From Mercenaria mercenaria (taxonomy: Eukaryota; Mollusca; Bivalvia; Venerida; Veneridae), in NCBI RefSeq assembly GCF_021730395.1, contig NC_069363.1, positions 55,113,001-55,177,000 of the forward strand: a DNA stretch of 64,000 nt. The letters run 5' to 3'. How positions within the stretch are numbered: the first letter of the stretch is position 1; every line of letters starts with the position of its first letter. A model generated the notes under the pieces. That model was not told the DNA's origin and ran no database searches. It worked only from the letters and a program-made list of their open reading frames with translations. Below, piece after piece: positions 44,669 to 57,862 of this stretch. The translations under genes and the position numbers were made by a program.

Positions 44669-46704
44669 TGTTTAATACTTCCAGTAGAAAATGATCTTTC
44701 TCATGATTTTTTCGTGATTGGTACAGGAGTAGGTGGATTTTATGTTATAAATTTTGCAAATTTTCACAATGGATATGCAGTACACTTCTGGTGTGTTTTG
44801 GAATTGTTAGAAACACTGCATATTTTACTGTGTTATCTATATAGACAAAATAAACTGTACGTGAATTTTGAATATGTCCACAAGAATACTAAACCGCGGT
44901 CGCCATAATTTTTGTGATAGTTCGGCGGTCTTTTTGCATTGGAAAAGTTACAATTGTAACATTTGACCCAAATGGTGAATTTCTTCTCTCTGAAATTTGT
45001 TATTAAAGTTACACTTGTTTTTCGGAGTGATGTTATGCAACTGTCGAAAAAATGATGTTGGAAATCTTTACTTAAAGTTTGTTAAAGACAAGTAGCTTAA
45101 ATATATCGTGCATTCTGACAGTTTAATCAATGTGTACGTTGAATGTAAATTTTAATTAAATATAGACAACGAAATTATCAACATTATAAATTTGATCAAA
45201 TATTAACTACCTTAATTTATAGCTGGGGTTTGCACTGGAAATGAATGAGATATGATTTATTATTATATAATTTTATATATGTTTAAAATTTTTTTTTTTT
45301 TTTTTTTACAAATTTTAATTCCGCCGCTGGCATTGCGGCCGCAGAAATTCAGTGCATTAATTCATATGGAATCTTGAGAATGTTATTCTAAATAAGTCCT
45401 GTGTTCCAGGTTAACATAAACAGCCTTAAGATTAAAGGTATTAGATATGATGTATATTGTACGCATATATAGATGACTATAATTATCCATTTGTTCGTGA
45501 AGAAGTAACTAAATTTTCCAAACTTTAGATATTTATTTTGATGTTTTTCGTTTTTTATAAATTCTAAATTATTATACATTCGATCATAATTGTGGCGGAC
45601 GCAGTTATTGTGTTTTTAAACGGTCTATCCCGGGGTGACCCAGTTTCGAAGCACAGGTGGAATATAGTATCTAGGATTCTGTATGGGACATGAAACAATT
45701 ATACACTCAAATTATTTCAGTGTTAATAAATTTGTTTTCTGGGAAAAAGTTGCCAAAAATCATTTTGGATTTATTTTTTTTGCCCCTGTGACAAAAATTA
45801 TTTGGGGGAAAAATCAAAATGAACTCTTTGGCATAGTGTTTCTTAGAGATAATTATACTTGTAAATATATATTTATAAGATTGATATGGGAGATCATGGG
45901 GCCCTGATTGTATTAGATACGTTTATTCCTTTCTATTTTCGCATACTATTGTACATAGTGGCAGTTAGACATTGTCATTGTTTTTTGCATATTGAAACTG
46001 TTAACTTACACTAATAAGTTCGTTGAATATCAAAAGTTATGATAAATGGTTGTACAATTTTGTATTCGACACAAACTTTTAGTTGTATGTAAACAGCAAA
46101 ATGGATATGTAACCTGCAAATATCTTACACATAAGTATAAATTGGTTTCTTCTATTAATAAGAGGTAGCTAGAGTGGCAATCTTATGTGTAAAACAGCAT
46201 GCAGATTCCTTATTTTATAAACATTTTTGTTGGCAAATTGTAGCGCTTCGGTTGGTGGGACGATGTATACGGTTATATACTGCAAGATGAAAAGATCATT
46301 TTCTATGTCCCCCCCCCCCCCACCCCCCCCCACACCCCCCCCCAAATAATAAATAAGGGGAATTGTAATGGTGTATTGAAATCAAAGTTTTTGAATCTTT
46401 ATTAATGATGGTGCAAATATTCCTATTTTTTTGAAGTTTTAAATTGTTTTTGGAATGCAAACTAAAAATACTCTAATGCTTTGTTAATGAGATGAAAATT
46501 GCAATTTTGTAGTGGGGTTCACAATGAGAAAAAAATTGGCATTGTCAAAGAAGAAAAATAATTGGTGGCATTTGTTATTTGTAAGAAGTTCCTGTAACGA
46601 ACAGTTAAAGATATCCAGTGAGCATATTTTTTTTAGATTCTAAATTATTTTTGATCTTAATTTAGAATCCTCTTCAAATGGAATTTTACTGACTCATTAT
46701 AATT
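44669..46704. other. Gene-free AT-rich intergenic stretch with poly-C/A tract
   Basis: No ORF with a recognisable domain. It holds a ~20-base T run at 45290-45308 and a C-rich tract with scattered A at 46309-46343. Confidence 0.45.
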
Positions 46705-46946
46705 GAGCCGCACATGTGAAAGGCCATATTATAGTGCCTTTGCGACCAGCATGGTCCAGACCAGCTGCGCACCCCCGCAGTGGTCAGGATTCCATATGTT
46801 CGATTTCAAAAAGCATATGGAATTAAGGAGACAAGAATTGTTAGCGAAACAGAATGGATCTGACCAGACTGCGCGGAGATTGCGCTGGCTGGTCTGGATC
46901 CATGTGGTCGCAAATGCAATATGTTGGTTTTATCATGGTGAGGATC
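46705..46946. mobile_element. Palindromic MITE, copy 4, degenerate
   Basis: Same family as 26182 (GAGCCGCACATGTG..., gcgaccagcatgg, ctggtctggatccatg). Flanked by AATT on both sides (46701-46704 and 46947-46950), which fits the 4-bp A/T duplications of copies 1 and 2. Several small gaps relative to those copies. Confidence 0.75.
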
Positions 46947-46950
46947 AATT

Positions 46951-48125
46951 ATAAATTGTGTTTCATAGGATACAGTTCACAATTAAATGTAATGTGGAAT
47001 ACAGTTCTTTGTTTTAAAAACTTAGTTTGTTCAGTCGCTTATAAGCTTTTTTTAGTTTCATATACATTTATTAGGTGTGTGTTTTATTGATTATTATTAT
47101 CAATTATACACATTTTTATGTTTATATACATACAACTCCCGCGCGCTATTTTTATGTATTTTATGTTGATACTTTGAAGTAATTGTTCATATTTTAATAA
47201 TATGTATTTCGGTTTTACATTTCTTTAATTAAGTATCTTGGGACTGGTGAATGTTGTCAGAAAATGTTTTAATGTGAATTATTTTGTGTAACAATAGGCA
47301 AGTTGTTTAGAATCTATAACCGTTTTCAAATGCTGCATATAGACTAAAATAAAATATACGGGTAACCCGGGGGATCTTCAAAGTAACATTAGATAATTTA
47401 ATCAAAAAATATATTCCTTATTGTAGTTCGGTTTTAAGTTTTTCTTGCATTTTGTAAGTACAACGTTTGGGAAAACCGGTATAATCCATAATTAAAAAGT
47501 TTTATCATATCCTCTTAATGCAAAAAGTTGATATTTGCGTGGCCAAAAAAAAGCTCATTGACTTTTTTTAACTCTTTCAAAATTTTTTTTATGTTTGCAA
47601 ATTTTCTTATATGATGATTGTGGTGTCACTGTAAGGTGTATGCAAAATAATGTTGTTTTGTTTTTTTTGTTGTTTTTTTTGTGGAGGAAGCGATACGTTG
47701 TGGGATGAGGTACTGACCACCAGAAAATGCAAGTACATGTAGTAGAAAAATTCTACTATTTTCTTTTGTTTAATGGCAGCTGAATTTTGTACGGTAATAA
47801 TTTATTAAGGAGGATTTGTGGAATGTATGAAAAACATTCTTCTACAAACATTACTTGTAATGTGATTTACAGAGGCCGTTAGGAAGAAATGCAAAAATTG
47901 ATTCAAACGTATTTAAATTGCTGGTAACCATTACTTATTTGAAACGTCGTTAGAAAAGTATGCAGATTGCAACTGATCTAATGACACATCGAGTCACGGA
48001 TTACATTTCATTTTACTGCTTTAAACTTTTTTTGTCCACCAATACAAATGTTTTAGTTTTATTTTGTGCCGCCAATTGCGAAAAGACCAGTCATTTTAAC
48101 TTATTCTTTGTAAATCTTTGTTTAC

Positions 48126-48156
<31 letters not shown>

Positions 48157-50920
48157 TAGGGGAAAAGGCATGAAGGTAGCAGTATATTTATTTACTTACT
48201 TGTCAATTAACCAAGCGGCCATTGGAACGGATCACAGCGGTTGCGACTTCTATTTCCCGTTCACGAAGCGCAGGATTCTATTCCATACAGACCACTCTAT
48301 ACTGTTTACATGTGGATGTGTTTGCAATTATGAAAACGGCGTCAAACTTAATAGTTGTTCCCTTTTATAAATAAAATTATTAAATACATTTACACATGTC
48401 ATATTTAAGTGTGTTTCACTAAAATTCGACAATAAGAAAATAAAATTTAGATTGTTCAGAAAGAGCTTGTAAAGACGAAATAGAATTTACAGAGGCATCA
48501 TAATTTTTTACAGTTTTGTATATGTTATACTTCAGTATCGTATTTCAGTATAGTCATTTTTTCCGTTATGTTGATTTTATTTCATTTTTTTGTGTGTGAT
48601 CGTTATGGTGACTAATGCCAATTCTAGTGAAGAAAAATCTTCACAATTTATTAATGTTTCTTAGCTTACAAATGAGCTTAATGTTAAAATACACTAAAAA
48701 CCTTTGATAAAGAAATTTTTTTTCTATCAATCACGACATATTCTTTGAAATTACCTTTGTGTTATTTGCAAGTCTCAGAATATGTCCATCATTTCCATTG
48801 CAGTTCATCAATATTACCGGCACACCATACAATCACCACCACGATTCAAGTCGATTTCAAATGGGCTCTATGCTAAAAACAAAACTTTCCTGTTTTGTCC
48901 GGACACTTTCTGGGCTCAAAAATAGGTCGTGCGTTCTGAGAGAGTCAGCTGTGAAGGTCATTCCTCTAAAATTTGGATCACCTGCAAAATACATTTGCGT
49001 TACTAAAATATCGTATCCTGGTTCAGAACGCTGGTATTGGATATGCGAGTGAAAATAATCATCCTTCAGGTTCGAGAGGAAGTACCCGGATGACTTTATG
49101 AAGTGATTAAAAATGCTTTAAATACCGCCTTTTTAGAGAAAAAGTATTCCTCGGATGTTATTCCTGAATAAATCGTGCCCTTTTGGTTCCGCTTGCCTTA
49201 CTTCGATTCGAGCTCCATGAGCGGTTGAAGGTTTAGTCATATACAAGACCTCTAACTAAGATGACCGCTGGATCATAGGTAAGCTGGATCTCTGTCAATA
49301 TTGTCGTTGAGCGGCGGATTGGGAATGTAGTACGGAACTGAACGTCGGTGTGTCGTTGCTTTGCAAAAGACTGGATTCGTTGCTTTTGCACTGTTTATGT
49401 GTACAATGATGTTCATAATATAATGCAACTATAAATCAATTTGTTTTCATTGCTGATTTTAATTTAATTATACATTCTAGTATCTTCTTCATTACTGTTT
49501 TAATAGCGTACGATTTCTTTTATTTTTTTTTTTAGATTATTGTTGACAAAATAAAAATGAATATTTTAATAGTTGTGTGATTTGCAGCACTATTGTATCA
49601 TATGTTCTCAAAATAATTCCCTTTATACCTAAAGGACCGGGCTAAATTATTCAGTTTTTAAGCAATCTGATAATTGGAATCAAACGCTTAATCCCGTCAA
49701 GATCAGTCTGTCGAAAATGTTATTAGGCTCTTGCTTCCACGACTACGTCAAACGCAAATTGATTGGCTTGGTATGTTCCTATTCTCTGTGCAAATTATTC
49801 TCGGAGTCGGCTAGTAAAGCGTTTCAACTTTATAAAATATACACAATCAGACGATTTCCAGATAAATAAGTTTCTTGATTCTTTGCGTTCGACTTTTTTA
49901 TTCCTTATTATTAAAGTCCTGGGAGAACTAATTAGATTAATTCTTCAAAATTTCCGGCGAATTAAAATTTGTTTGCTCTTTGTATCATGTGTCCGCTAAG
50001 TCGTATGCGGCGTGAATTCCACGAGGGTAATTACATATCATTTTTACAATTATTAGTGGCGGCTATGTTCCAAGCTGTTGGCTAATGAGGTATGTTGAAG
50101 AATATAGTTAAACAACCATCCCGGTTTTTTATCTTTTTTTTTCTGAAAGTACTCAGTAACTTACCATAACATGCAATAGATGAGCTCTGCTTATGGCAAA
50201 CTTTGAACAAATTCTCGGACTATGCAGATTTTAGAAATTATAATGAATGTTATATCGAATAATGTTTCGAATCGATGTATGGAAGAAGAGAAAAACAACG
50301 CTATTTTTTTTTTCAGACGTTCTACAGTTTATCTTTTTGAAAAAATCATATTCTAAGTCTAGTTTGAGGTCTCGCTTGTAAGAATCGATGCCTTAGTTTT
50401 GACGAGCAGTGCCATAAACATTTGCTTTTTGCGATTGCAAAAATGGTTGGGCGACATTTAGACATTCAAAATGGTGAAACCCGGACACAATTTTTAAAAA
50501 GGCAAGTTTTTTACCAAAATGTTCGTAACAAGGTTGAAGTTTACAGGTTTGCTGGCATAAATTGGCATAAATGGTTCAAAGATGGCGTCAAAGATTGCCC
50601 GACTAAAATGTAATGATGACTGACAATGTTAAACACACCATCATGTCTACATTTTCATAATTAATTTTTAAATATCTTCTGTCTGTTTAATATTTTACAA
50701 CGATTATGTAGACTTTTATGGGTATCTTTGTATCATTTTAACATAAATTGCTAAATATATTATCAGTTTAAAGGTAATTAATCATAAATCTAAATTATCG
50801 GATGATAAAATAAATGTTATTTCTGGACAATTTTCAGATTTCTAAAGTATTTAGCAAAAAACATGTCTTAAGTTCTTATCGGTGACGTAATAGAGTAACG
50901 TGAATGCTATAGGAAGCAGT
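46951..50920. other. Gene-free stretch with a 29-base C run
   Basis: ORFs reach 136 codons (47960-48370), but that one runs through the homopolymer at 48127-48155 and has no recognisable motif. Nothing else supports a gene. AT-rich throughout. Confidence 0.45.
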
Positions 50921-50924
50921 TACT

Positions 50925-51260
50925 CACTTTTCCGTGAATTTCTCACAGTACCGTATCACTAATGAGTGAGCAGTACTACGGCGCAGTGACCTACTCAGTG
51001 AGCAGTACTCCGGTTGCCGTTGAACAATACTCAGTGATCAGTACTCACGGTTTGCTGTTGAACAATACTCGTGAGCATTACTCACAGTACCGTGAATACT
51101 ACTCAGTGAGTAGTATCACGGTAATGTGAACACTATCAGTGAGCTGGATACAGTGTCCGTGAACTATCAGTGAGCTGTACTCCTCTACCAGTTGTGCATA
51201 TAACAGTACAGTGTACACTACCTGTAAGTGTACACAGTGCACCGCGTGTTGAACACTTCT
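50925..51260. repeat. Degenerate ~35-bp minisatellite with internal dyads
   Basis: Repeated phrases 'cagtgagcagtactc', 'cggttgccgttgaacaatactc', 'cacagtaccgtgaa' and 'actcagtgag' recur at roughly 30-40-bp spacing. Parts of the unit are self-complementary (ACTCAC ... GTGAGT). Spacing is irregular. Non-coding. Confidence 0.7.
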
Positions 51261-53015
51261 AGTTGATAAATGTTTGTGAGAAAAGAACTATCTGAACGCT
51301 GTGATTAATCACTCTTGTTCATTTAGCATTGATTCACTGAAGAATTTGTAACACTGCCATTAAGAAGTCCTTCCAATGAACATTTCTCACACAATAAAAA
51401 GGGACACCGTAGTAAAAAAATGTGAGCGTGCAGCAATGCAAAGATCACAGGTTTGACGCCCTTTCTCTAACGAAAAAGGGGCGACATTTTGTAACTACCA
51501 TATAACTTTTTGGATTAGGTTTATCATTCTAATATACTATTTTAAAACAAGGACATTATGAAGAATAGTTTATATATGATCTTTTCTTACGTTTAAGCGG
51601 GTAATTGTGGCATTTGTTTTGACTTTTGACATTTATAACCGAATATGTTTATATATATTTTTGGAAAAATATGACGATGTTTATTTTTTTTCAGCTCTGC
51701 ATAATGTTTTATTAGTACTTTTAATTATTCCTGTAGTGGACATCGGTCGATACGTTTAAATTACGTTTTATAAGTTCTATCAGGTGAATTTATTCCAGTA
51801 CGCTAAAACATACTGAATTTTTGTATGGCAAGCTTTGTTGAGGCAATATGCGCACAATAAATGAATTGCATTGAAAAATGTCTATGGATAATACGACTTT
51901 ATCCGTTGTCCATTGATAACAAATTATAAATAAAGGTACTATATATAGTATTTAGAACAAATTCTAATCGTATAAATGAACCAATATGTAGCTATTCTGA
52001 TGTCAGACTCATAATGGATAATAAAATACTTGCTTGGGGAAATACAAAACTTAAAACAGAATAGAAGAAACTGAAACAAAATTGGCTTTTATCCTGCATA
52101 AATTGAGGAGAAGAACTTAGACACATTGTAGCAATATGTTAAACTTCAAGTTATTTTCTGTTTACTGCTTGTAATGGATATAATGTCACATTAGTTTGTG
52201 TACCTTTTACAAAGTTTTTTATGTAATAAATCATATTTGTAATTCTTTGTATAGTTAATCCTTTGGTGAATTCTTTGAATTCATATATTTTTAGTTATAA
52301 TTTTGAAATCTACAAATTTGTGATATTGAAGGGCTAAATTTTGAATTGTTTTGAAGGAATTTGACCTTAGACCATATTTTTTTTACTTTAAATGTAACCA
52401 TTAAATGTTTTACATTTCATGAATAGGTGTGTTGCATTATCTCTACAAAAACAAGGCATGCTGCAGTTTATTTAATCAAGAGATATGAACAAAATTTATG
52501 TTTTTTACCTTATTTTTTTTACAAAAAAGGCCCTTTTTATCATTTCATGGAGGCATCTGGGCGCCATCTTGGATTCTCAGGTCGCCACCCTTTATTCCAA
52601 TTTATTGCCGCGGCACTTTCAGAATTCTGCAAATTTTTCGACATTTCGGTATTTAAACTGCCTTTTTTAAAGATTGGGTCAGGCCTGGCTTGTCTTTTAT
52701 GTGCTCAACCCCAGTTTTGTATACTACCTTATTTCTAAGGATCACTACTGGACGATGTTGAGTGGATATTGGGTTACAGTAGAACTTTATGAGGCGTCTT
52801 TTCTTGTGCTTTCAAAACTAAAAAAAAAAAAAAAAAAAAAAAAGAAACATGCAGACCTCGTCTAGATTCTTCAAAGGTTTTGATAATAATCTGACAAGAA
52901 ATATGCATTGACATCAGGGATGTTTCAGGTTTACTAGTAGAAATCTACATGTACTTAGCAATGACTGACCGATATTTTCAATGAATTTTATATCATACAT
53001 TGACTCATCCACATA
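51261..53015. other. Gene-free AT-rich stretch with a poly-A tract
   Basis: No recognisable coding sequence. The 103-codon ORF at 52427-52738 has no known motif. A 24-base A run lies at 52820-52843. Confidence 0.4.
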
Positions 53016-53019
53016 TGAA

Positions 53020-53290
53020 AAGGGACCTCTGTGATCGAGAGGCGAACGACGCTAATTTCGAATCACTCGCCCCTCGTCGTTCTGAGTTTGCAATAGTGTA
53101 TAGAATTCTGTTTTGTGAGAAAGCCATTCAGCAGGCTTACTGAAGGACGGTGGTTCTACCCAGGTTCCTTCAGTGCCTTCAATAATGTTCGATGGGGTAC
53201 TGGGGTGGTTCTCCACCATCACAAGCTGGGAAAGTCGACATATTAACCTATATTTGTATCGGTGTGTCGTAATACCTACAAAATGAAATG
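53020..53290 (+). mobile_element. Degraded SINE, 32296 family
   Basis: Segments 'ggacctctgtgatcgag', 'gtgagaaagccattcagcaggcttactgaagg', 'ggtggttctacccaggttcc' and 'ctccaccatcacaagctgggaaagtcg' align in order with the SINE at 32296-32573. Head and tail are degraded. Confidence 0.7.
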
Positions 53291-53294
53291 GCGG

Positions 53295-54632
53295 AATCGT
53301 AAAATAAATGACAGTGTATATAATAAATTATTAATTAGGTTAAGTAATTATGCTTGCGGCAGTTAATAGGATTTGTAAAGGTCAATAGGGCTTACGACCA
53401 CTACGCCTTGAACTGCATTTCCTTTGGTGCACTTTTGTGCCGTAAGTTTCAATCAGGACCTGAGTCGTATTTGTTCTAATGAACAGGTGATAAATACACA
53501 TATAGTTTTGATCAATAAATGTCCATATACTTACTTGATCGTATCATTCATTGTATCCACTCGATTTTTCTTGTTGACGCTTTTGTGCCAATTATCTTTG
53601 TTAACAATCTGCTGGAAATCGGATTGTTTTTACTCAACAGCGACTGTAATTTAATTATTTTTTATTACGGATTTGTTTTTGAATCGGATTTTCACCTGTT
53701 AATTAGCAATTAGAATGTGGACGGAGTAACATACGTGCTACAGTGCAAGTAAGCTATATTATGAGGGGCATTAAAAAAGTATCGATACGCAGACCGTAAC
53801 ATTTTACTAACATATCCGTTTGATGTTTCGACTTTACGCACAACGTCGCTACCTGCTAAACGGAATGTTTGGCACATTATTTATACAGTTTTGTACGACC
53901 AAATTCCCACATTGTCAAATTAAACCTGCAATATTTTTTTTGCGGCTAATGCACACATTTACGTTTATTTGCGTTTCAAGCCATTTGACGTTTTCTGTTT
54001 GAAATGGGAGGGGGGGGGGGGGGGGGAATTTTATACTTCGCCTTTATGCAGTAATGTATATGGTTTATGCGTTATTTCAATGCTTAATTATGGAACTTTT
54101 CAAATATTAATTGCTTCCAACATTTTAACGCGACTGAAAAGGGAAACGTAGTAATGATGTTAAAAATAACTCTTTTTCTAAAGGCGGCAGTTTCTGTTTC
54201 ACCTAGTAAAAAGAAAAAGAAAATCAAGGAAAAAAATTAAACAAAAAGTTTACTCATAAAATGTTTGTTTTATAACAACATATCAACTCGGAAAATTTAT
54301 TAACTAAAATTATTTCTAATAAAACAAAGGGACATGATGTGTATGGCCCGACATTGCATCTTCAGTTACGTTCACGTTCATGTTATTCGTTTTTGTATTG
54401 GTTAGGTCCAATCGATATCGATCGAGTTGCATTCTTTAATTCTATTCAGATTCAACCCGCCAAAACTCTTTTAGCTTAAAATATGGACGCACTCAACGTA
54501 ATTTCAACAGGTATTATTTTCGAAAAAAATTTAATTGGTAAGACGTACTCTTTGTACATAAGTAAATAACTTTATTGTATTCCTTGCAAACATGTCTATA
54601 ACACAAGCATAAATTAAAAAAAAAATGTATAT
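53295..54632. other. Gene-free stretch with a G run
   Basis: Short ORFs only. A ~17-base G run lies at 54010-54026. Nothing else recognised. Confidence 0.4.
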
Positions 54633-54865
54633 GAGCCGTGCCTTGGGAAAAACCAACATTGTGGGTTGCGACCTGATGGATCCTGACCAGCTGAACGGCA
54701 TCGCTCAGTCGGATAAGGATCCATTGCGTTCGTTAACAGTTTCTCAGTTCCAATAGGTTTTGAAGCGAACACAGCATGGTTCCTGGCCAGACTGCGCGGT
54801 TGCGCCAGGCTGGTCTGGATCATGCTGGTCGCCAACCCTCTATGTTGGTTTTCATGGCGCTGCTC
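54633..54865. mobile_element. Palindromic MITE, copy 5, degenerate
   Basis: GAGCCGTGCCTTGGG at the left and 'ctatgttggttttcatggcgctgctc' at the right, with 'gactgcgcggttgcgccaggctggtctggatcatgctgg' in the right arm. Many one-base gaps relative to copies 1 and 2. Flanks ATAT/TTAT are only partly alike. Confidence 0.75.
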
Positions 54866-56480
54866 TTATGGTATGCTTTCATTTTTGCTCATAACAGGTT
54901 TAAATTACATGAATATTACTGCTGCCAAACTAGAAAAAAGAACATCTTGAATACCCTAGGACTCTGTGTACGTTAAATATGATACGAACTCTACAGGAAG
55001 AGAAATTCAGCATTTTCGGCAGAAGATGGCGCAGCGTGCGAAGCAGTTAAAGAAATGGAAAATGCGTCAAATGTATATCTCTCGGTACAGCACTCCCTAA
55101 ATAATGAATACAACTGTAGGCGGTCGTGGCAGGTTATATAGATCAACAGTTGGGCCAAAGAAAACGTACTTCTATGCAGATGCCGCTGCAACCAAAAGTA
55201 GAAATTTTTTAAGAAGTAAAGCGGTATGAGTATATTTCGCTTCTTTCAGCATGTAGGGTTGGGCGAACCTTGTTGTCGTACGTTTTCGTTTTTGTAACTG
55301 TTTCGAGAACGACTGGAAAACATACTGGACAGGTTCATCATTAAAAAAATCAAATGTTTTTAAAGTCACGTCATTGGTAAACGTCTGCACGACCGTTTTT
55401 CTTCGGAATAAAAAGTATTGCAAACATGACGTAAACGACGACTTTGCAAAACATGTTTTCGCAGTAAACCACACTGATTTTTTATTTTGGAAACACTTTC
55501 GACTTACTTGGTTTAAAAGCGTTTCAGAAACGTAATGAAACGTGTCTACGTGCTTTAAAATGACAGAGTTGGGCAAACGTATGCACAAAATTTCAGTAGG
55601 AGTTATAGTTTGGACAACCTGTTTTGCAAAAAAAATTATTGTGATCGTTTCGAAAGAAATAATGCAAAGCGTCATGAACAGGTTTTAAACACATTTTTAA
55701 GGCAATCGGAGGCGGGCGAGTGATGTATAACATATTTATGTTACAATATTTATACGTTTCTCATATGGACGTTTGTCAGCATTTTAGTTTTTCAATTAGG
55801 GGGCCCTACTCAGGACGTTGAAATGTTCTTTCTAGAGTAAAACACCGCTCAACAAACAATTTGGGGAAGATAGGGTGGGGAGGTGGGCGAGGGAATCAAA
55901 ACAATACAAAATGCAGTTAAAATAACGGTAGCTGTTTGATTAAACATCGGGTAAACTTAGTCTTTGAAATTTATTTTACCAACTGGATACGGAATCAATC
56001 TACGTTTGATACCAAGAACAGTGGAAGAAAATCAACACAGGATGATATTTGTTTACTTATAAAATCGAAGTTTCGGCACTCACAATACAAGTCTTCTTTA
56101 GGCTACTTTTATTCTAAATTTGTATTTGCTCAATTAGACGTTGATTAGTCGATTAGTAAGTCCCGCGTGATGTGCACGATTTCCACTTGAAATGCCTGAA
56201 AAGTCTGCAATGTGTAGGTAGACTAGCTATTTGTCAAGACAATGTAAAATCTGTCAAAATCAAAACCGGGAAGTCATGCGTAAGGTGGTCTTTAAAAAGC
56301 AAAAATTACCCATTAGATGACATCAACAAATATAGAACATGTACGTGTGGGTAGACGTTTCTCTTGTTTTCAACTTGAATTTCAATAACCAATTGCCTAC
56401 GCACTACGTCATTAGTTTAAACAATTTGCTAACTAAGGTAGTTTCACACTGCTGACACCTGGACACATCGGGCGTGGCTG
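54866..56480. other. Gene-free stretch; one 167-codon ORF of unknown status
   Basis: The minus-strand ORF 55172-55675 is longer than its surroundings but shows no domain that I recognise. It lacks neighbours or signals that would support a gene, and its C-end is low complexity. I treat it as unsupported. Confidence 0.35.
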
Positions 56481-56499
56481 CTCTTATTTAGCCTCTAGT

Positions 56500-56960
56500 T
56501 GTTTTGTTTACTATCGTGTAACATGTGGATTTCATTTTGAGCACGTGTACTCCGTATTTTAACAGTCAGCGTCTAGCTGATCTGTTTATCATCATTTCTA
56601 ACATGTGGATTTCAATTTGAGCATGTGGATTCTGTATTTTAAGAGGGTCTTACCAGGGTTTGGCTGATCTGCTTACCTTCATTTCTAACATGTGGATTTC
56701 ATTTTGAGCATGTGAACTCTGTATTTTAACAGTCTTTGGCTGATTTGTTTACCATATTTTCTAACATGTGGATTTTCTTTTGAGCATGTGGTTTCCGTAT
56801 TTTAACAGTCTTATCAGGGTCTAGCTAATCTGTTTACCATCATTTCTAACATGTGGATTTCATTTGAGCATATGGACTCCGTATTTTAACAGTCAGGATC
56901 TAGCTGATCTGTTTACCATCATTTCTAACATGCGGATTTCAGTCTGAGCGAATGGAATCT
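56500..56960 (+). repeat. Tandem array, ~80-bp unit, about six copies
   Basis: The phrase 'aacatgtggatttca' returns near 56519, 56600, 56688, 56764, 56849 and 56928 (period 76-88). Between copies are 'ttgagcatgtggactccgtattttaacagtc' and 'tctagctgatctgtttaccatcatttc'. Non-coding, beyond the GCDH 3' end. Confidence 0.8.
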
Positions 56961-57654
56961 ACAATTGATAAAGCAATTTCAACAGCGGTCTTACATGAGT
57001 CCTTTAAGCCAAGTAGATAAAACTTAAGGAGGAGGAAAACAGTTATAAAATAAAATGTTTCGAAGTTTATTTAGAATTCATTTGTACATTTCCTTTGCAA
57101 AAGTTAGTCAAAGCCTTAACACTAAAAATATCAAAGTAAGTTGTTTTTTTATATCTGTACAAGTAGCCACAGTGTTTGTCACATCTATAGATGACTAGAA
57201 CTTTTGAATTACAGTATCATAAATATCTATATTCAAAAAAATATAAATTTATGAGGTTTTATATACCTTTATGAAAATGGCTTTTGGGCTTGTTTGAAAT
57301 TGTAAAGAAAAATTACAGAGATAGTCAAGGCTTCGATCAATGCCAATTAAAATTCCCTGATTTTTTCATTGAACATATCATGATTTTCACTGACCAATTC
57401 CACTCTTCAGCCAGCCAATTCATATATGTACTGTTTATCCTAATTCCTTTTTCCAGTTAAAACATCTGAAGAGTGAAACCCACAAATTTGTTTATATGAA
57501 GAATAGAAGATACATAAATGTATAGTAAATAATGCCCAAATACTGTGAGCGAAGCCCAATTTATTTTAGACAATAAGATATCTTCATCTAAAATCTTTAA
57601 TTTTATCCAGGAAACTTCTTATCATTTTCCGCTGACTTTTGCCTGACTTAAAAT

Positions 57655-57862
57655 TTACCCTGCTATATTTCTAAAATGGACTGATCCATCATTCAATCTG
57701 GGGAGTACCACTTATTTTTCAAAGGGGTTTTCACTGAAAATTTACTGATTGAATAGAGAACAGTGTAGACCATGATCAGCCTGCACATCCATGCAGGCTG
57801 ATCTTGGTCTGCACTGGTTGCAAAGGCAAAATCACTTGCCGCCAGCAGGCTTATGGTTAAAA
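57655..57862. mobile_element. Dispersed ~200-bp repeat, copy 2, with inner palindrome
   Basis: This is the family of 37175-37354. This copy keeps a central inverted pair 'gaccatgatcagcctgcac ... gcaggctgatcttggtc'. It would lie in the GCDH 3' UTR if that UTR is long, or just beyond the gene. Confidence 0.6.

Noticed and set aside
47960-48370. 136-codon ORF
   Set aside because: It runs through a 29-base C homopolymer, giving a proline run, and has no domain similarity that I can name.
55172-55675. 167-codon minus-strand ORF as a gene
   Set aside because: No recognisable domain, low-complexity C-end, no neighbouring exons or promoter signals, and it lies in a stretch without other genes.
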